A stretch of DNA of 64,000 nucleotides, taken from contig JAHQVR010000197.1 in the NCBI GenBank assembly GCA_019634245.1, positions 1 through 64,000 of the forward strand. The letters run 5' to 3'. The DNA is from Gammaproteobacteria bacterium (GTDB lineage Bacteria > Pseudomonadota > Gammaproteobacteria > Granulosicoccales > Granulosicoccaceae). The notes under the pieces are model-generated. The model had not been told where the DNA came from, did not search any database, and was given only the letters and a program-made list of their open reading frames with translations. The translations under genes were made by a program, and so were the position numbers. Below, in pieces: positions 1 through 8,009 of the stretch (positions are counted from its first letter, which is position 1; each line of letters starts with the position of its first letter).

Positions 1-162
1 ACAAGCCGGACCATTGAGGTTTTTGTTTAACTTTGGTCCAGAGACACTCTCGCTCAGTGAGCCACAATGGCTGGCTCTGGGTTTATATCCGGAGACAGAG
101 TTGGTGCTCGGCGAGCGTTCCTGCGCGCCTGCCACCATTGCCGCTTGGGTGCCAGAGGCTAA
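1..162. other. Non-coding left edge
   Basis: No gene is supported here. The open frames that cross this stretch on the plus strand have no family resemblance and are antisense to the SRPBCC gene. A short inverted repeat, GAGCCA with TGGCTC and a 7-base loop (about 59-77), is present but is not followed by a T-run, so I do not call a terminator. Confidence 0.5.
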
Positions 163-618
163 TTAGGCCTGGCAAGCGCGTCGGTACGCTTCCTCAAACA
201 CCCCAACCCAACCTTGGTTATAACCATTGCGCATGTCCGCAGCCTTATCACCGAACACTTCCCAGCGACTGTGAATCAAAGTCACCGTCGTGGTTGACTC
301 ACTCTGTTGGTCAAACAGCACTTCGACAACACTGGCATTATCTGCAGGCAACCCAATATGCCAGTCGAGCACCAAACGCTTACCGGGATCATAGGTGGTC
401 ACCGACCCCCACAGATGTTTGGTATCGTCGTGACCGATTTCATACACCTCCCCGTTGAGCCTCGGTTCAATCACAACCGATTTCGCCACTTCACCGTTCA
501 TAGCGGACACACTGTTCTTGTCCCGAGGCCACCAGTGGGTCACTCGATTGACAAAGGTTTCAAAGGCGTCTTCGGCACTGCAAGGTACATCAATGGTTTT
601 TTTAATCGGATCCAGCAT
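163..618 (-). CDS. SRPBCC / AHSA1-like domain protein
   Basis: This is a 151-residue protein of the SRPBCC (START-like) superfamily, AHSA1 (activator of Hsp90 ATPase homologue) branch. Visible features are the N-terminal strand with 'PCSAEDAFETF', the 'HWWP' tryptophan pair, the 'GGEVYE'-like stretch 'LNGEVYEIG', the 'WG.V..YDPGKRLVLDWHIG' core and the C-terminal helix 'NGYNQGWVGVFEEAY'. Such proteins form a hydrophobic cavity; the ligand is usually unknown. The open frame extends further upstream, but the ATG at 618 is chosen because the domain begins there and the upstream part is the ArsR gene in another frame. It overlaps the ArsR gene by 17 bp, so the two are surely one operon. ArsR-AHSA1 pairs are common in Proteobacteria. 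The function is not deducible from sequence. Confidence 0.85.
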   Translation of the reverse strand: MLDPIKKTIDVPCSAEDAFETFVNRVTHWWPRDKNSVSAMNGEVAKSVVIEPRLNGEVYEIGHDDTKHLWGSVTTYDPGKRLVLDWHIGLPADNASVVEVLFDQQSESTTTVTLIHSRWEVFGDKAADMRNGYNQGWVGVFEEAYRRACQA

Positions 619-928
619 GTTTCTCCCCTGTGATATGAATGACTTCCTGACGATACGATTCCAGCGCATCTGTCCAAAACTGCTCAAAGTACTCTCGCAG
701 AGAGTCCAACCCACCGCGATTGATCGAGTAGATTCGTTTGGTACCTTGAGCCCTAACATCAACAAGCCCCGCCTGTTTCAACACTTTTAAGTGCTGTGAG
801 ACCGCTGGACGTGAAATCGGCCGGTGTTGAGACAGTTCGGTTACCGAAGCCGGACCAGAACGTAAGGATTCAAAAATCTGTCGACGACTGTTATCTGCCA
901 GCGCCACAAACATCGTTTCGTAAGTCAT
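602..928 (-). CDS. ArsR-family winged-helix transcriptional regulator
   Basis: This 108-residue protein has the ArsR/SmtB winged helix-turn-helix fold: 'FVALADNSRRQIFESL' (helix 1-2), 'ASVTELSQHRPISRPAVSQH' (recognition helix region) and 'LKVLKQAGLVDVRAQGTKRIY' with the wing. No Cys-rich metal site (CVC motif) is present, so it is probably not an arsenic sensor; it resembles the ArsR members paired with SRPBCC proteins. It lies directly upstream of, and overlaps, the AHSA1-like gene, which suggests autoregulation of the pair. The ATG at 928 is used; an in-frame ATG at 913 is an alternative. Neither has a clear Shine-Dalgarno sequence. Confidence 0.88.
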   Translation of the reverse strand: MTYETMFVALADNSRRQIFESLRSGPASVTELSQHRPISRPAVSQHLKVLKQAGLVDVRAQGTKRIYSINRGGLDSLREYFEQFWTDALESYRQEVIHITGEKHAGSD

Positions 929-933
929 AACTA

Positions 934-962
934 ACCGTAAGTCAACGCTAACATTTTGTCAA
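934..962 (-). promoter_or_regulatory. Possible sigma-70 promoter of the arsR-AHSA1 pair
   Basis: On the minus strand a perfect TTGACA (962-957) is followed after 17 bases by TACGGT (939-934), a weak -10 box. Transcription would start at or just before the ATG at 928, giving a nearly leaderless message, or leave a short leader if the ATG at 913 is used. The sequence TGACTTACG occurs twice in this area (once in the promoter, once overlapping the start codon), a possible operator for the ArsR protein. The call is by eye only. Confidence 0.35.
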
Positions 963-1003
963 TAGGCAAAAAAAAGCCCTCACAACAATTGCGAGGGCTT
1001 TTT
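963..1003 (-). terminator. Rho-independent terminator of the porin gene
   Basis: Reading the minus strand, an 11-bp perfect stem (AAAAAGCCCTC with GAGGGCTTTTT on the plus strand, 971-981 and 993-1003) with an 11-base loop is followed by a run of eight T. It lies 23 bp beyond the porin stop codon. The A-rich side also gives a T-run on the plus strand, so it could work in both directions. Confidence 0.85.
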
Positions 1004-1025
1004 GGTCTAGCTGTAGACGTAAGGT

Positions 1026-1898
1026 CTAGAAGCTCTTAGAGAGCCGGATACGCCAATCCATTGAGTCATCACCACCGCCGGCAGCACCAGTGTTGCTGTT
1101 AATCCGCGAGTTCAGGTTCATGTTGCCGCCTAGGTCATAACCCAGGTCCAAACGAAGCTTGGTATCAAAGTCCGCTTCATCAGACATGTGTGCTGTAACC
1201 CCGATGGATACACCAGAGATGGCATAGCCGACCTTAACAGCGATGTTATCCGCATCACCTGCATCAGCGCTCGCATTAGTCATGTGAGCCGCGATAGACG
1301 CACCTGCGTAGGAGAACGAGGCACCGGCTGAAAGCTTGTCTACTTCAGCGGTTGAGCCTGCACCCACACCGATAGCGAAGCCACCGAAGTTGAACTTAAC
1401 ACCAGCACCGAAAGAGTCTTGGTTGTTTTCAGGAGAGAACGAAAGTCCTAGGCCAACAGGTCCGAAAGAACCGGTGTAGCTCAGACCGCCATTGACAGCG
1501 CCCTCGATGTCGTTCAAGTCACCGGCCACCTGGCCGTACTCAATCGCGTTGGGCACTTCACCCAATCGCACATCACCGAAGCCGCCTTTGATACCGACAT
1601 AAACGCTGTCTGCATCAGAAAACGCCGCTCCAGAGAGGCCGTTAAGGTCGTAGCGCAGGCTGCCATAGGCATTCAGGCCACTGTTCATAGTGTGGTTCGA
1701 AGTAATACCGGCGAATACATCGCCTGCGGCAACCGCTAAGCCACCTTCGTCAACGTCTGTAGTCGTTGGGTCATCGTCTGCATCGCTGCCTGAAAAACCA
1801 ACTTCCACAATTCCCGACAATACGGTTTCTGCGGAAGCAATCGGCGCTGCAGCAATACCTGCAATTGCGACCGCTAATGCTGTAGTTCTGAATTTCAT
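1026..1898 (-). CDS. Gram-negative outer-membrane porin
   Basis: This 290-residue protein has a classic signal peptide ('MKFRTTALAVAIAG...ASA', cleavage near residue 24) followed by 'ETVLSGIVEVGFSGSD'. The mature part is made of alternating amphipathic strands rich in Gly, Ala and Ser, with an acidic stretch 'DADDDPTTTDVDEGG', the family-typical 'VYVGIKGGFGDVRLGEV' segment and a C-terminal strand ending in Phe ('WRIRLSKSF'), the BAM recognition signature. It belongs to the Gram-negative (general diffusion) porin family; it is somewhat shorter than the usual 330-380 residues. The start at 1898 is chosen over an ATG 12 bases upstream because GGAG sits 6 bases before it. A strong terminator follows it, and a long AT-rich region lies upstream, fitting a regulated, highly expressed gene. 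Substrate specificity cannot be read from the sequence. Confidence 0.85.
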   Translation of the reverse strand: MKFRTTALAVAIAGIAAAPIASAETVLSGIVEVGFSGSDADDDPTTTDVDEGGLAVAAGDVFAGITSNHTMNSGLNAYGSLRYDLNGLSGAAFSDADSVYVGIKGGFGDVRLGEVPNAIEYGQVAGDLNDIEGAVNGGLSYTGSFGPVGLGLSFSPENNQDSFGAGVKFNFGGFAIGVGAGSTAEVDKLSAGASFSYAGASIAAHMTNASADAGDADNIAVKVGYAISGVSIGVTAHMSDEADFDTKLRLDLGYDLGGNMNLNSRINSNTGAAGGGDDSMDWRIRLSKSF

Positions 1899-2348
1899 CG
1901 TTTTCTCCATTCAGATATTTGCTGTGTGAACTTACTTTTTATTAACTAACCAATGTAATGGTGAGATGACTCTAGTCAGAGTGTCTGAATAATGCAACAA
2001 AAATTCGCATTTTTGCAAGACCCCGACGCCAGTATCTGCACCGTACGGACACTATTGTAGACCAGATACACGCTTTGCCTAGGCAAAAAAGTGCTTTTTT
2101 GGTCAGTATCTTCTCAGGCGTGGTTTTTTTACAACAATGTTGAAAAATCAGTAGCTTACGGCGTTGCTCGAAACTGCAGTATAAGAAATTGTTGAATTTT
2201 TCTTACTAATGGGGGTAAAAAGCACCGCGTTTGACGCAGTACGGAAAGATTTATAACTCAAAAAAAATAAATTTTTTTTTTGTATCTATCTTGATACAAG
2301 AAGACAAAATATTGGCCATCAATGCACCATTAATAGGGTGCGGAAGGG
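1899..2348. other. AT-rich intergenic region with several inverted repeats
   Basis: About 450 bp without a supported gene. It holds several inverted repeats: CAAAAAT with ATTTTTG around a 4-base loop (1998-2015), the 12-bp palindrome TTGCCTAGGCAA (2075-2086) followed directly by A6-GTGC-T6 (2085-2100), CAACA-A-TGTTG flanked by T and A runs (about 2130-2146), and TGTATC-N6-GATACA next to a long T-run (about 2279-2299). These may be regulatory sites of the porin gene or part of a small RNA; I cannot assign any with confidence. Confidence 0.5.
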
Positions 2349-2374
2349 AAAAAGGCTGCTCACTATCGCAACCT
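2349..2374 (-). terminator. Probable terminator of the min operon
   Basis: On the minus strand a 7-bp stem, AGGTTGC with GCAGCCT (one G-T pair), closes an 8-base loop and is followed by a T-run of five bases (2353-2349). It lies about 33 bp after the minE stop. Confidence 0.6.
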
Positions 2375-2406
2375 TAGTTTTTCCGTTTTTGATGGAACAG
2401 CGTTTT

Positions 2407-2727
2407 CTAAACGCCGGCTTTGGCTTTCTTTGGCCGATCAACCTTTAGATTGGCTTTGGACGACTCTTTAGCCTCGGGTAGCGTGATGTTGAGTTCAAGT
2501 ACATCGCACTGATCTTGAGTATCGAGCTGCACAGAGACTTGCTCATCCTCAACCGATACATATTTTTTAATGACTTCGAGTATGTCCTGCTTAAGCTTGG
2601 GCAAATAGTCGGGGCCGTTACGTCCCGTGCGCTCATGCGCAATCAATACTTGCAAACGATCCTTGGCTACCTTTGCAGAAGCATCATCATCGAAACTTTT
2701 ACTGCGAAAAAATCGAAAGAATCCCAT
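2407..2727 (-). CDS. minE: MinE, topological specificity factor of cell division
   Basis: This 106-residue MinE stimulates the ATPase of membrane-bound MinD and drives the pole-to-pole oscillation that confines MinC to the poles. The N-terminal amphipathic membrane-binding segment 'MGFFRFFRSK' and the anti-MinCD region 'ASAKVAKDRLQVLIAHERTG' are clear, followed by the dimer-forming topological specificity domain ('LPKLKQDILEVIKKYVSV'). It is longer than the about 88 residues of E. coli MinE because of a charged, Lys-rich tail ending 'KVDRPKKAKAGV'. It is the last gene of minC-minD-minE, 6 bp after minD. Confidence 0.97.
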   Translation of the reverse strand: MGFFRFFRSKSFDDDASAKVAKDRLQVLIAHERTGRNGPDYLPKLKQDILEVIKKYVSVEDEQVSVQLDTQDQCDVLELNITLPEAKESSKANLKVDRPKKAKAGV

Positions 2728-2733
2728 AATGAT

Positions 2734-3543
2734 CTACCCAAATAGTCGCTGCAGGAATCCTTTCTTTTTGGATTCCATAAAGCGGTGCGGCTTCGATTCT
2801 CCCATTAAACGATCAATGGCATCGTTATAAGCCTGGCCCGCCTCGCTGGCAGGGTCGAGGATGACGGGTTTGCCTGCGTTAGACGACTCCAGCACCGTTT
2901 GCGACTCAGGGATAATCCCAAGCAACGGTATCGCCAGCAAATCAACAATATCGTCGACACTCAGCATTTGCCCATCCTTGACACGATTAGGGTTATACCG
3001 CGTGATTAAGAGATGTTCATTAACTGGGTCTTCATTCATTTTTGCGCGTTTGGATTCGCTTTGCAAAATACCCAGTATCCGATCTGAATCCCGCACTGAC
3101 GAGACTTCCGGATTAGTCGTGATGATTGCTTCATCAGCAAAATACAGCGCCATCTTGGCACCTTTTTCGATACCGGCCGGTGAATCGCAAATGATATAGT
3201 CAAAATCACTCTTCTTCAGCTTGTGCATTACCCGTGCGATACCCTCAATGCTTAGCGCATCCTTATCACGGGTTTGCGATGCTGGAAGAATGTAGAGATT
3301 CTCCACTCGTTTATCCTTGATCAGTGTTTGATGCAGGCTGGCCTCTTGATTGACCAAATTCACGAGGTCATAGACAACTCGCCGTTCGCACCCCATGATG
3401 AGGTCGAGGTTACGCAGGCCGACATCGAAATCGATGACAACCGTTTTAAAGCCCCGTTGGGCGAGACCTGTAGCAATAGACGCACTGGTGGTCGTTTTAC
3501 CCACGCCGCCCTTGCCCGAAGTTACAACGATAGTCTTGGTCAA
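2734..3543 (-). CDS. minD: MinD, septum-site-determining ATPase
   Basis: MinD is a ParA-type ATPase that dimerises on ATP, binds the inner membrane and recruits MinC and MinE. The deviant Walker A motif 'SGKGGVGKTT', the 'VIDFDVGLRNLDL' switch I region, the 'CDSPAG' Walker B and the C-terminal amphipathic membrane-targeting helix 'KKKGFLQRLFG' are all present. I place the start at the TTG at 3543: it gives 269 residues beginning '(M)TKTIVVTSGKGG', which matches E. coli MinD end to end, and GGAG lies 7 bases upstream. The ATG at 3570 would add nine residues that the family lacks. It sits between minC and minE with short gaps. Confidence 0.96.
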   Translation of the reverse strand: MTKTIVVTSGKGGVGKTTTSASIATGLAQRGFKTVVIDFDVGLRNLDLIMGCERRVVYDLVNLVNQEASLHQTLIKDKRVENLYILPASQTRDKDALSIEGIARVMHKLKKSDFDYIICDSPAGIEKGAKMALYFADEAIITTNPEVSSVRDSDRILGILQSESKRAKMNEDPVNEHLLITRYNPNRVKDGQMLSVDDIVDLLAIPLLGIIPESQTVLESSNAGKPVILDPASEAGQAYNDAIDRLMGESKPHRFMESKKKGFLQRLFG

Positions 3544-3582
3544 GCTCTCACTCCCGAACAGATGTCCCAATAAATGACTGAA

Positions 3583-4329
3583 TTACAAAGGCTCTATGTT
3601 GAGCTTTTCTTTGTCTAACCAAATTTGCGCAGGTTTTCCACGCAACTCTTCGGGGATACTTTCCAATAGCCGGTAATTGCCCGCGACGGAGACGAGTTCC
3701 GCTTCTAACGACTGGCAAAAAATCCGCGTATCGGTGTTACCAGATACCCCGCACAATGCTCGGCCTCTCAAGGGGCCGTAAATGTGTATGTGGTTATCGG
3801 CGATCACTTCCGCACCAGGGCCCACCTGCCCCATAACAATTAAGTCTGTATCTCTTGCGTACAGCTGTTGACCAGAACGAACTGGCCGGGTGACTAACAT
3901 CGGCGATTTGATGACATATTCAATTTCGCTTGCACCCAACTCCGCGCTAATGGATTCGACTTTCTCAGTCGAATGTTCACCGCCTTCGCCTTCCTCTTTC
4001 TTACGTGTGGATGGCTTGGCTGCTCCTTCGATCAATGGTATCTCGATTGAGCTCGCTAACGGTGAAGATTTGTTAACCACACTCGCCACAATCGGGACCA
4101 ACTGACTTTCCTTTATGCAATCAATCAATTCTTGACCATTGCTGTTGTCCAATGCTTCTTCATCCAGCCCAGACACATCGACCACAATCGGTGTGTCTTT
4201 AAAAAAGCCCGGGGCTTGTTGTACCTTATCGGCTAACGCTGTGCTGATAGTGTCTATATCGGTGGTTTGAAGTTTAAGTGACATGAATGTGTACATGCCT
4301 CCTTTCAACTCCACTGTTTTACTTGGCAC
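3583..4329 (-). CDS. minC: MinC, septum formation inhibitor
   Basis: This 248-residue protein inhibits FtsZ assembly away from mid-cell. The N-terminal FtsZ-antagonist domain begins 'MPSKTVELKGGMYTF' (compare the 'ELKG' start of E. coli MinC). A charged linker ('STRKKEEGEGGEHSTEK', about residues 107-125) leads to the C-terminal beta-helix that binds MinD: 'VRSGQQLYARDTDLIVMG', 'GAEVIADNHIHIYGPLRGRA', 'TRIFCQSLEAELVSVAGNY'. It is the first gene of minCDE, and its promoter must lie in 4330-4518, the region shared with divergent dinB. Confidence 0.96.
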   Translation of the reverse strand: MPSKTVELKGGMYTFMSLKLQTTDIDTISTALADKVQQAPGFFKDTPIVVDVSGLDEEALDNSNGQELIDCIKESQLVPIVASVVNKSSPLASSIEIPLIEGAAKPSTRKKEEGEGGEHSTEKVESISAELGASEIEYVIKSPMLVTRPVRSGQQLYARDTDLIVMGQVGPGAEVIADNHIHIYGPLRGRALCGVSGNTDTRIFCQSLEAELVSVAGNYRLLESIPEELRGKPAQIWLDKEKLNIEPL

Positions 4330-4518
4330 GCCAAGGCCCCCAAAGGTGCGAGATGGTACAAGAGTGCGCGAAGCTTGAACAGCTCAACACGCGTCGCCGC
4401 TGGTTGCCGCATAAAAACGGTTACCAAGTGCTTGCATTCTAAATCAAATAGACGAGTGACATAAAGTTGGCAGGAGGAATTTTCCGTAAATAATTATTCG
4501 AACAACATTGAACAAGAA

Positions 4519-5616
4519 TTGCGCAAGATCATCCACATCGACATGGATGCGTTTTATGCATCGGTAGAACAACACGACAATCCACAACTCAAAGGCAAGC
4601 CAGTGATAGTCGGAGGCAAGCCTGACGGCCGCGGTGTGGTGGCTGCTTGCAGTTACGAAGCCCGACAGTTTGGCGTACATTCAGCCATGCCGAGCAGCGT
4701 GGCGGGCAGACTCTGTCCAGATGCGCATTTTTTGAAACCGCGTTTTGAACGTTACCGTTCAGTATCACAAACGATACAAAGCACGTTTTCCGAGTACACC
4801 GAACTGGTCGAACCGTTGAGCCTGGATGAAGCCTACCTTGACGTCACGCATTCCATTGCCTTTGATGGTTATGCCACTCGTATTGCTAAGGACATCAAAA
4901 ACGAGATTTATAAACGCACCGGACTGGTAGCCTCAGCCGGCGTCTCGTACAACAAATTTATTGCCAAAATTGCTTCTGATATCGACAAACCCAATGGGTT
5001 TTACTGCGTTCTCCCCGAAGACGGCGAGGCCTTTGTCGCAGCCCTGCCTATCGGAAAATTCTATGGTGTGGGAAAAGCGACCGAAGCTCGAATGAACGAA
5101 CTCGGCATTCAAACCGGATTAGATCTTCGTCAGTGGTCACTGGCTGAATTAACAACGGAATTTGGTAAAAGTGCCAATTATTTTTACAACGCCTGCCGCG
5201 GCATCGATCACCGCCCCGTGCGGCAATCACGGGTTCGTAAATCCATCGGTGCTGAACGCACATTCGGCAACAATCTTGGCGATCGCGATGAGATGTTGGA
5301 GATTCTCAACGATTTAGCACGCTCATTGATTCACAAACTGAGCGAGCGAGATCTTGTGGGCAATACAATAACAATCAAAGTGCGATTTCCTGATTTCGAA
5401 ACCTTGAATCGCTCTCACCAACATCGCGGTCGATGTCTAACAGAGGCCGATGCTTTAGAGTGCTTGCCGTTTCTACTCGATCGAGCGCTATCGACACGGG
5501 AACAGCCATCGGTTCGACTACTGGGCGTCTCTATAAGTCAGCTAGAAGAGTTGGATGCGACACAGCCGGCACAACTACGACTGCCCTTACCACCGACAAG
5601 TGGAGCCAGTCACTAA
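4519..5616 (+). CDS. dinB: DNA polymerase IV (Y family)
   Basis: This 365-residue protein is an error-prone Y-family polymerase for translesion synthesis. Motifs: 'IHIDMDAFYASVEQ' (catalytic Asp), 'CSYEAR..GVHSAMPS', 'SLDEAYLDVT' (catalytic Asp-Glu), 'SAGVSYNKFIAKIASD', a helix-hairpin-helix thumb region ('KFYGVGKATEARM') and a little-finger domain from about residue 240. The start is a TTG; the sequence from there reads 'MRKIIHIDMDAF', matching the E. coli N-terminus. No ATG fits and there is no Shine-Dalgarno sequence next to the TTG; an AGGAGG lies some 40 bases upstream with no start codon after it. I see no LexA box (CTG-N10-CAG) in the 190-bp upstream region. Its stop overlaps that of the convergent GGDEF-EAL gene by 3 bases. 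The C-terminus lacks an obvious beta-clamp motif; 'LRLPLPP' is the nearest. Confidence 0.95.
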   Translation: MRKIIHIDMDAFYASVEQHDNPQLKGKPVIVGGKPDGRGVVAACSYEARQFGVHSAMPSSVAGRLCPDAHFLKPRFERYRSVSQTIQSTFSEYTELVEPLSLDEAYLDVTHSIAFDGYATRIAKDIKNEIYKRTGLVASAGVSYNKFIAKIASDIDKPNGFYCVLPEDGEAFVAALPIGKFYGVGKATEARMNELGIQTGLDLRQWSLAELTTEFGKSANYFYNACRGIDHRPVRQSRVRKSIGAERTFGNNLGDRDEMLEILNDLARSLIHKLSERDLVGNTITIKVRFPDFETLNRSHQHRGRCLTEADALECLPFLLDRALSTREQPSVRLLGVSISQLEELDATQPAQLRLPLPPTSGASH

Positions 5617-7901
5617 GCGCCTAACACCACATCTGGGAACGTAGTCACTGGCATGGGTTCGCACAGGTAGTAACCTTGAGCGCGATGACACCCTAAATCG
5701 GCGATCAAATCGAATTGCTCCTGATTCTCGATACCCTCTGCAACAACCTCGGCACCAATGGATTCTGCAATACCCACAATCGCTCGGATAATTTCCTGAC
5801 TGTTTGGATTGGTCGCCACATCCATGACAAAAGCTCGATCAATTTTGACTTCACTGATCGGAAAATCCCGCAACTCGAGTAAGGAAGAATAGCCAACACC
5901 AAAATCGTCGATGGCGAGCTTCATGCCAAGATCGGTGAGTTGATGAAGCAACGTTCTGAGCCGGGATGAATCGTTAAACAAGGCTGTTTCAGTGATCTCC
6001 AAACACAGTTTACTGGGATCAAAACCCGTTTGATCCAAAAGCTTGGATATGTCTTCGACAATACGCCCAGAACCGAACTGCTTGCGAGACAAATTTACCG
6101 ATAGGGTGGTAGGAGACGTGCCAAACTGCGCCAATCGATGATAGTCACTAATCGCTTGTCGCAGCACCCACATGCCCAAACGGCTAATAATGCCGGTTTG
6201 CTCGGCCACATGGATAAATTCAGCCGGAGAGACACGCCCAAGCTCTTCACTCTGCCAACGCAACAACGCTTCCATGCCGCAGGTCATCCGCGACTTTATG
6301 TCAATCTGCGGTTGATACTGCAATGACAGTTCATTCTTTCTTATCGCCTGTAGCAAGCCCACTTCCAACTGATGCCGCCGCTTTGCGGCTAACTGCTGTT
6401 CGCTGCTGTACACCATAAAGGAGTTGTTGCCCAAGCGTTTTGCCTGAGCACAGGCGCTATCGGCACACTTTAGCAATGAAGATACGGTGTTGCCATGTTC
6501 CGGTGCATACGCGATTCCGATACACGCCCGCACAGGTAGATTCATCGATTGCACACGCAGACCACAGCGCAACGTGGCGAGGAATCCTTGCACTCGCCTC
6601 TCAATCCCATCACGATCATCCAGCTCCACCAAGACGGCAAACTCATCACCGGCCGTGCGAGCAATCATCGCCTCTTCAGGCATACAATGCTGCAAGCAAA
6701 TGGCCGTTTGCTTCAGTAACTCATCGCCACCGGAACTGCCATAGGAATCATTGATCTGCCGAAAACCGCGCAGATCAACGACGATCAACGCCAACTGATC
6801 TTTGGTACGGCTACAGCGCTGAGCCAACTCGTTCAACAAATGGTTGCGGGTCGGCAAAGCAGTCAATGGATCGGTTTGCTGAGCCACACGCTGCTTATCC
6901 GTGCCATGTACTGTTATCGCGGTGCCACCGTCCTCTGTGAGTCGCTCCTTGATTAAAAGAGAGGTGCGCCCATAGCTGGGCAGTTCAAAATTCAGTGTGG
7001 CATTGGGATCGTCCAGATTATCCCTAGCACGGTTGCGGGCTTTTTCAATAGCTAGATTATCCGGGGAAAGCTGCGCATAGAGATCTGAGCTGGTCGTTTC
7101 TGTCAATGCCTGTGGCGTGGTTTCCAGTGGCAACATTTTTAGCAGCTTACGGTTGATCGTTTGTAGCTGTCCCGAGGCATCATAGAGAGCAACAGCATCG
7201 GGCAAACTATCGAGAGTTTTTTGCAAATCAGAGGCCTGATGGCTTCGCCTCGATGACCACCACAGCATCATCAACACAACCAAACACCCGCCCAACACAG
7301 TGCCCCACACCGAGGGTTCTGATAGAGCCATGAACCACTCAGACCACTGATCGCGCTCAGGCAACCACCCAGACGCTATCTCTGGAAGGGCGCTTAGCAT
7401 AGGCAATGGATTCTTAAGCTGCTGTAGCCAGGCCACCGGATCTAAAGTTGAATTTCCGTCAAACGCTGTGTCAGGGGGAACAGGGTCCGGAGTGCTTATC
7501 GATGCCAGCTCAGCACGATAATCGCTGATCGATTGCAGTAAAAATCCCAGTTTGCGCTCGGACAACCGAATGAGAGACGCCTTCGATTCAGTATCAGATT
7601 GAGCGACACGAATCAGCTGACCCACTTGTTCCAGTTCAATTCGGAGTAAAGCGGCAAACTCAGTACTTTGTAAACCGGAGCCAACGGCTTCAGATTGGCT
7701 TAGCGCCGCACTCAATAAACTTTTGAACGCGGGTGACTCGACTGACAGTCCACTGCGCAAGCCATGCTGGATATCGCGCAACTGAACACTCAGCGCCTCG
7801 AGTCCATCCGCCGCTGTCGCGGGCGCAGTCAGCAAACCCATACTTAGGGTCAACATCATTGCAGCAATCGGCAGCCGAATCCTGGCAAAGAACGAGTGCA
7901 T
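5613..7901 (-). CDS. Membrane GGDEF-EAL protein (cyclic di-GMP turnover)
   Basis: This 762-residue protein has, in order, a signal peptide ('LPIAAMMLTLSMGLLTAPATA'-like), a helical periplasmic region (about 33-195), one membrane segment (about 200-218), a PAS domain (about 227-330), a GGDEF domain (about 345-500) and an EAL domain (about 510-760). The cyclase motif is AGDEF ('RTAGDEF'); the upstream 'YGSSGGDELL' lacks the usual His, and no RxxD inhibitory site is seen. The EAL domain keeps its catalytic set: 'GMEALLRW', 'SVNLSRKQF', 'CLEITETAL', 'AIDDFGVGYSSL', 'KIDRAFV' and 'VVAEGIEN'. It is therefore probably an active c-di-GMP phosphodiesterase, with cyclase activity uncertain. The ATG at 7901 is used; a GTG codon precedes it directly. 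It is transcribed alone, and a 14-bp palindrome lies just upstream. Confidence 0.9.
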   Translation of the reverse strand: MHSFFARIRLPIAAMMLTLSMGLLTAPATAADGLEALSVQLRDIQHGLRSGLSVESPAFKSLLSAALSQSEAVGSGLQSTEFAALLRIELEQVGQLIRVAQSDTESKASLIRLSERKLGFLLQSISDYRAELASISTPDPVPPDTAFDGNSTLDPVAWLQQLKNPLPMLSALPEIASGWLPERDQWSEWFMALSEPSVWGTVLGGCLVVLMMLWWSSRRSHQASDLQKTLDSLPDAVALYDASGQLQTINRKLLKMLPLETTPQALTETTSSDLYAQLSPDNLAIEKARNRARDNLDDPNATLNFELPSYGRTSLLIKERLTEDGGTAITVHGTDKQRVAQQTDPLTALPTRNHLLNELAQRCSRTKDQLALIVVDLRGFRQINDSYGSSGGDELLKQTAICLQHCMPEEAMIARTAGDEFAVLVELDDRDGIERRVQGFLATLRCGLRVQSMNLPVRACIGIAYAPEHGNTVSSLLKCADSACAQAKRLGNNSFMVYSSEQQLAAKRRHQLEVGLLQAIRKNELSLQYQPQIDIKSRMTCGMEALLRWQSEELGRVSPAEFIHVAEQTGIISRLGMWVLRQAISDYHRLAQFGTSPTTLSVNLSRKQFGSGRIVEDISKLLDQTGFDPSKLCLEITETALFNDSSRLRTLLHQLTDLGMKLAIDDFGVGYSSLLELRDFPISEVKIDRAFVMDVATNPNSQEIIRAIVGIAESIGAEVVAEGIENQEQFDLIADLGCHRAQGYYLCEPMPVTTFPDVVLGA

Positions 7902-7918
7902 CACTAGAGCAGTCTCTT

Positions 7919-7932
7919 CAAAGTTAACTTTG
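7919..7932. promoter_or_regulatory. 14-bp perfect palindrome before the GGDEF-EAL gene
   Basis: CAAAGTTAACTTTG is its own reverse complement and lies 18 bp upstream of the ATG at 7901. It is followed on the far side by a second inverted repeat (GGCGT ... ACGCC, 7932-7953). The position suits an operator or a leader hairpin; no binding protein can be named. Confidence 0.35.
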
Positions 7933-8009
7933 GCGTCTTAAATTAAAAACGCCCAACCTTATGGAAGGTAGCAGAAGAAACTCAGAACTAAAGCAACAGA
8001 CGCATGGTA

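Noticed and set aside
33..458. Open frame of 141 codons on the plus strand
   Set aside because: It is largely antisense to the SRPBCC gene and has no recognisable domain.
1690..1929. Open frame antisense to the porin signal region
   Set aside because: Its sequence is a mirror of the porin codons; no start signal or family.
2279..2299. TGTATC-N6-GATACA hairpin as a terminator
   Set aside because: The T-run is on the 5' side of the stem on the plus strand and becomes an A-run after it on the minus strand.
4330..4518. LexA box upstream of dinB
   Set aside because: CTG-N10-CAG was not found; the nearest CTG has AAA in the second half.
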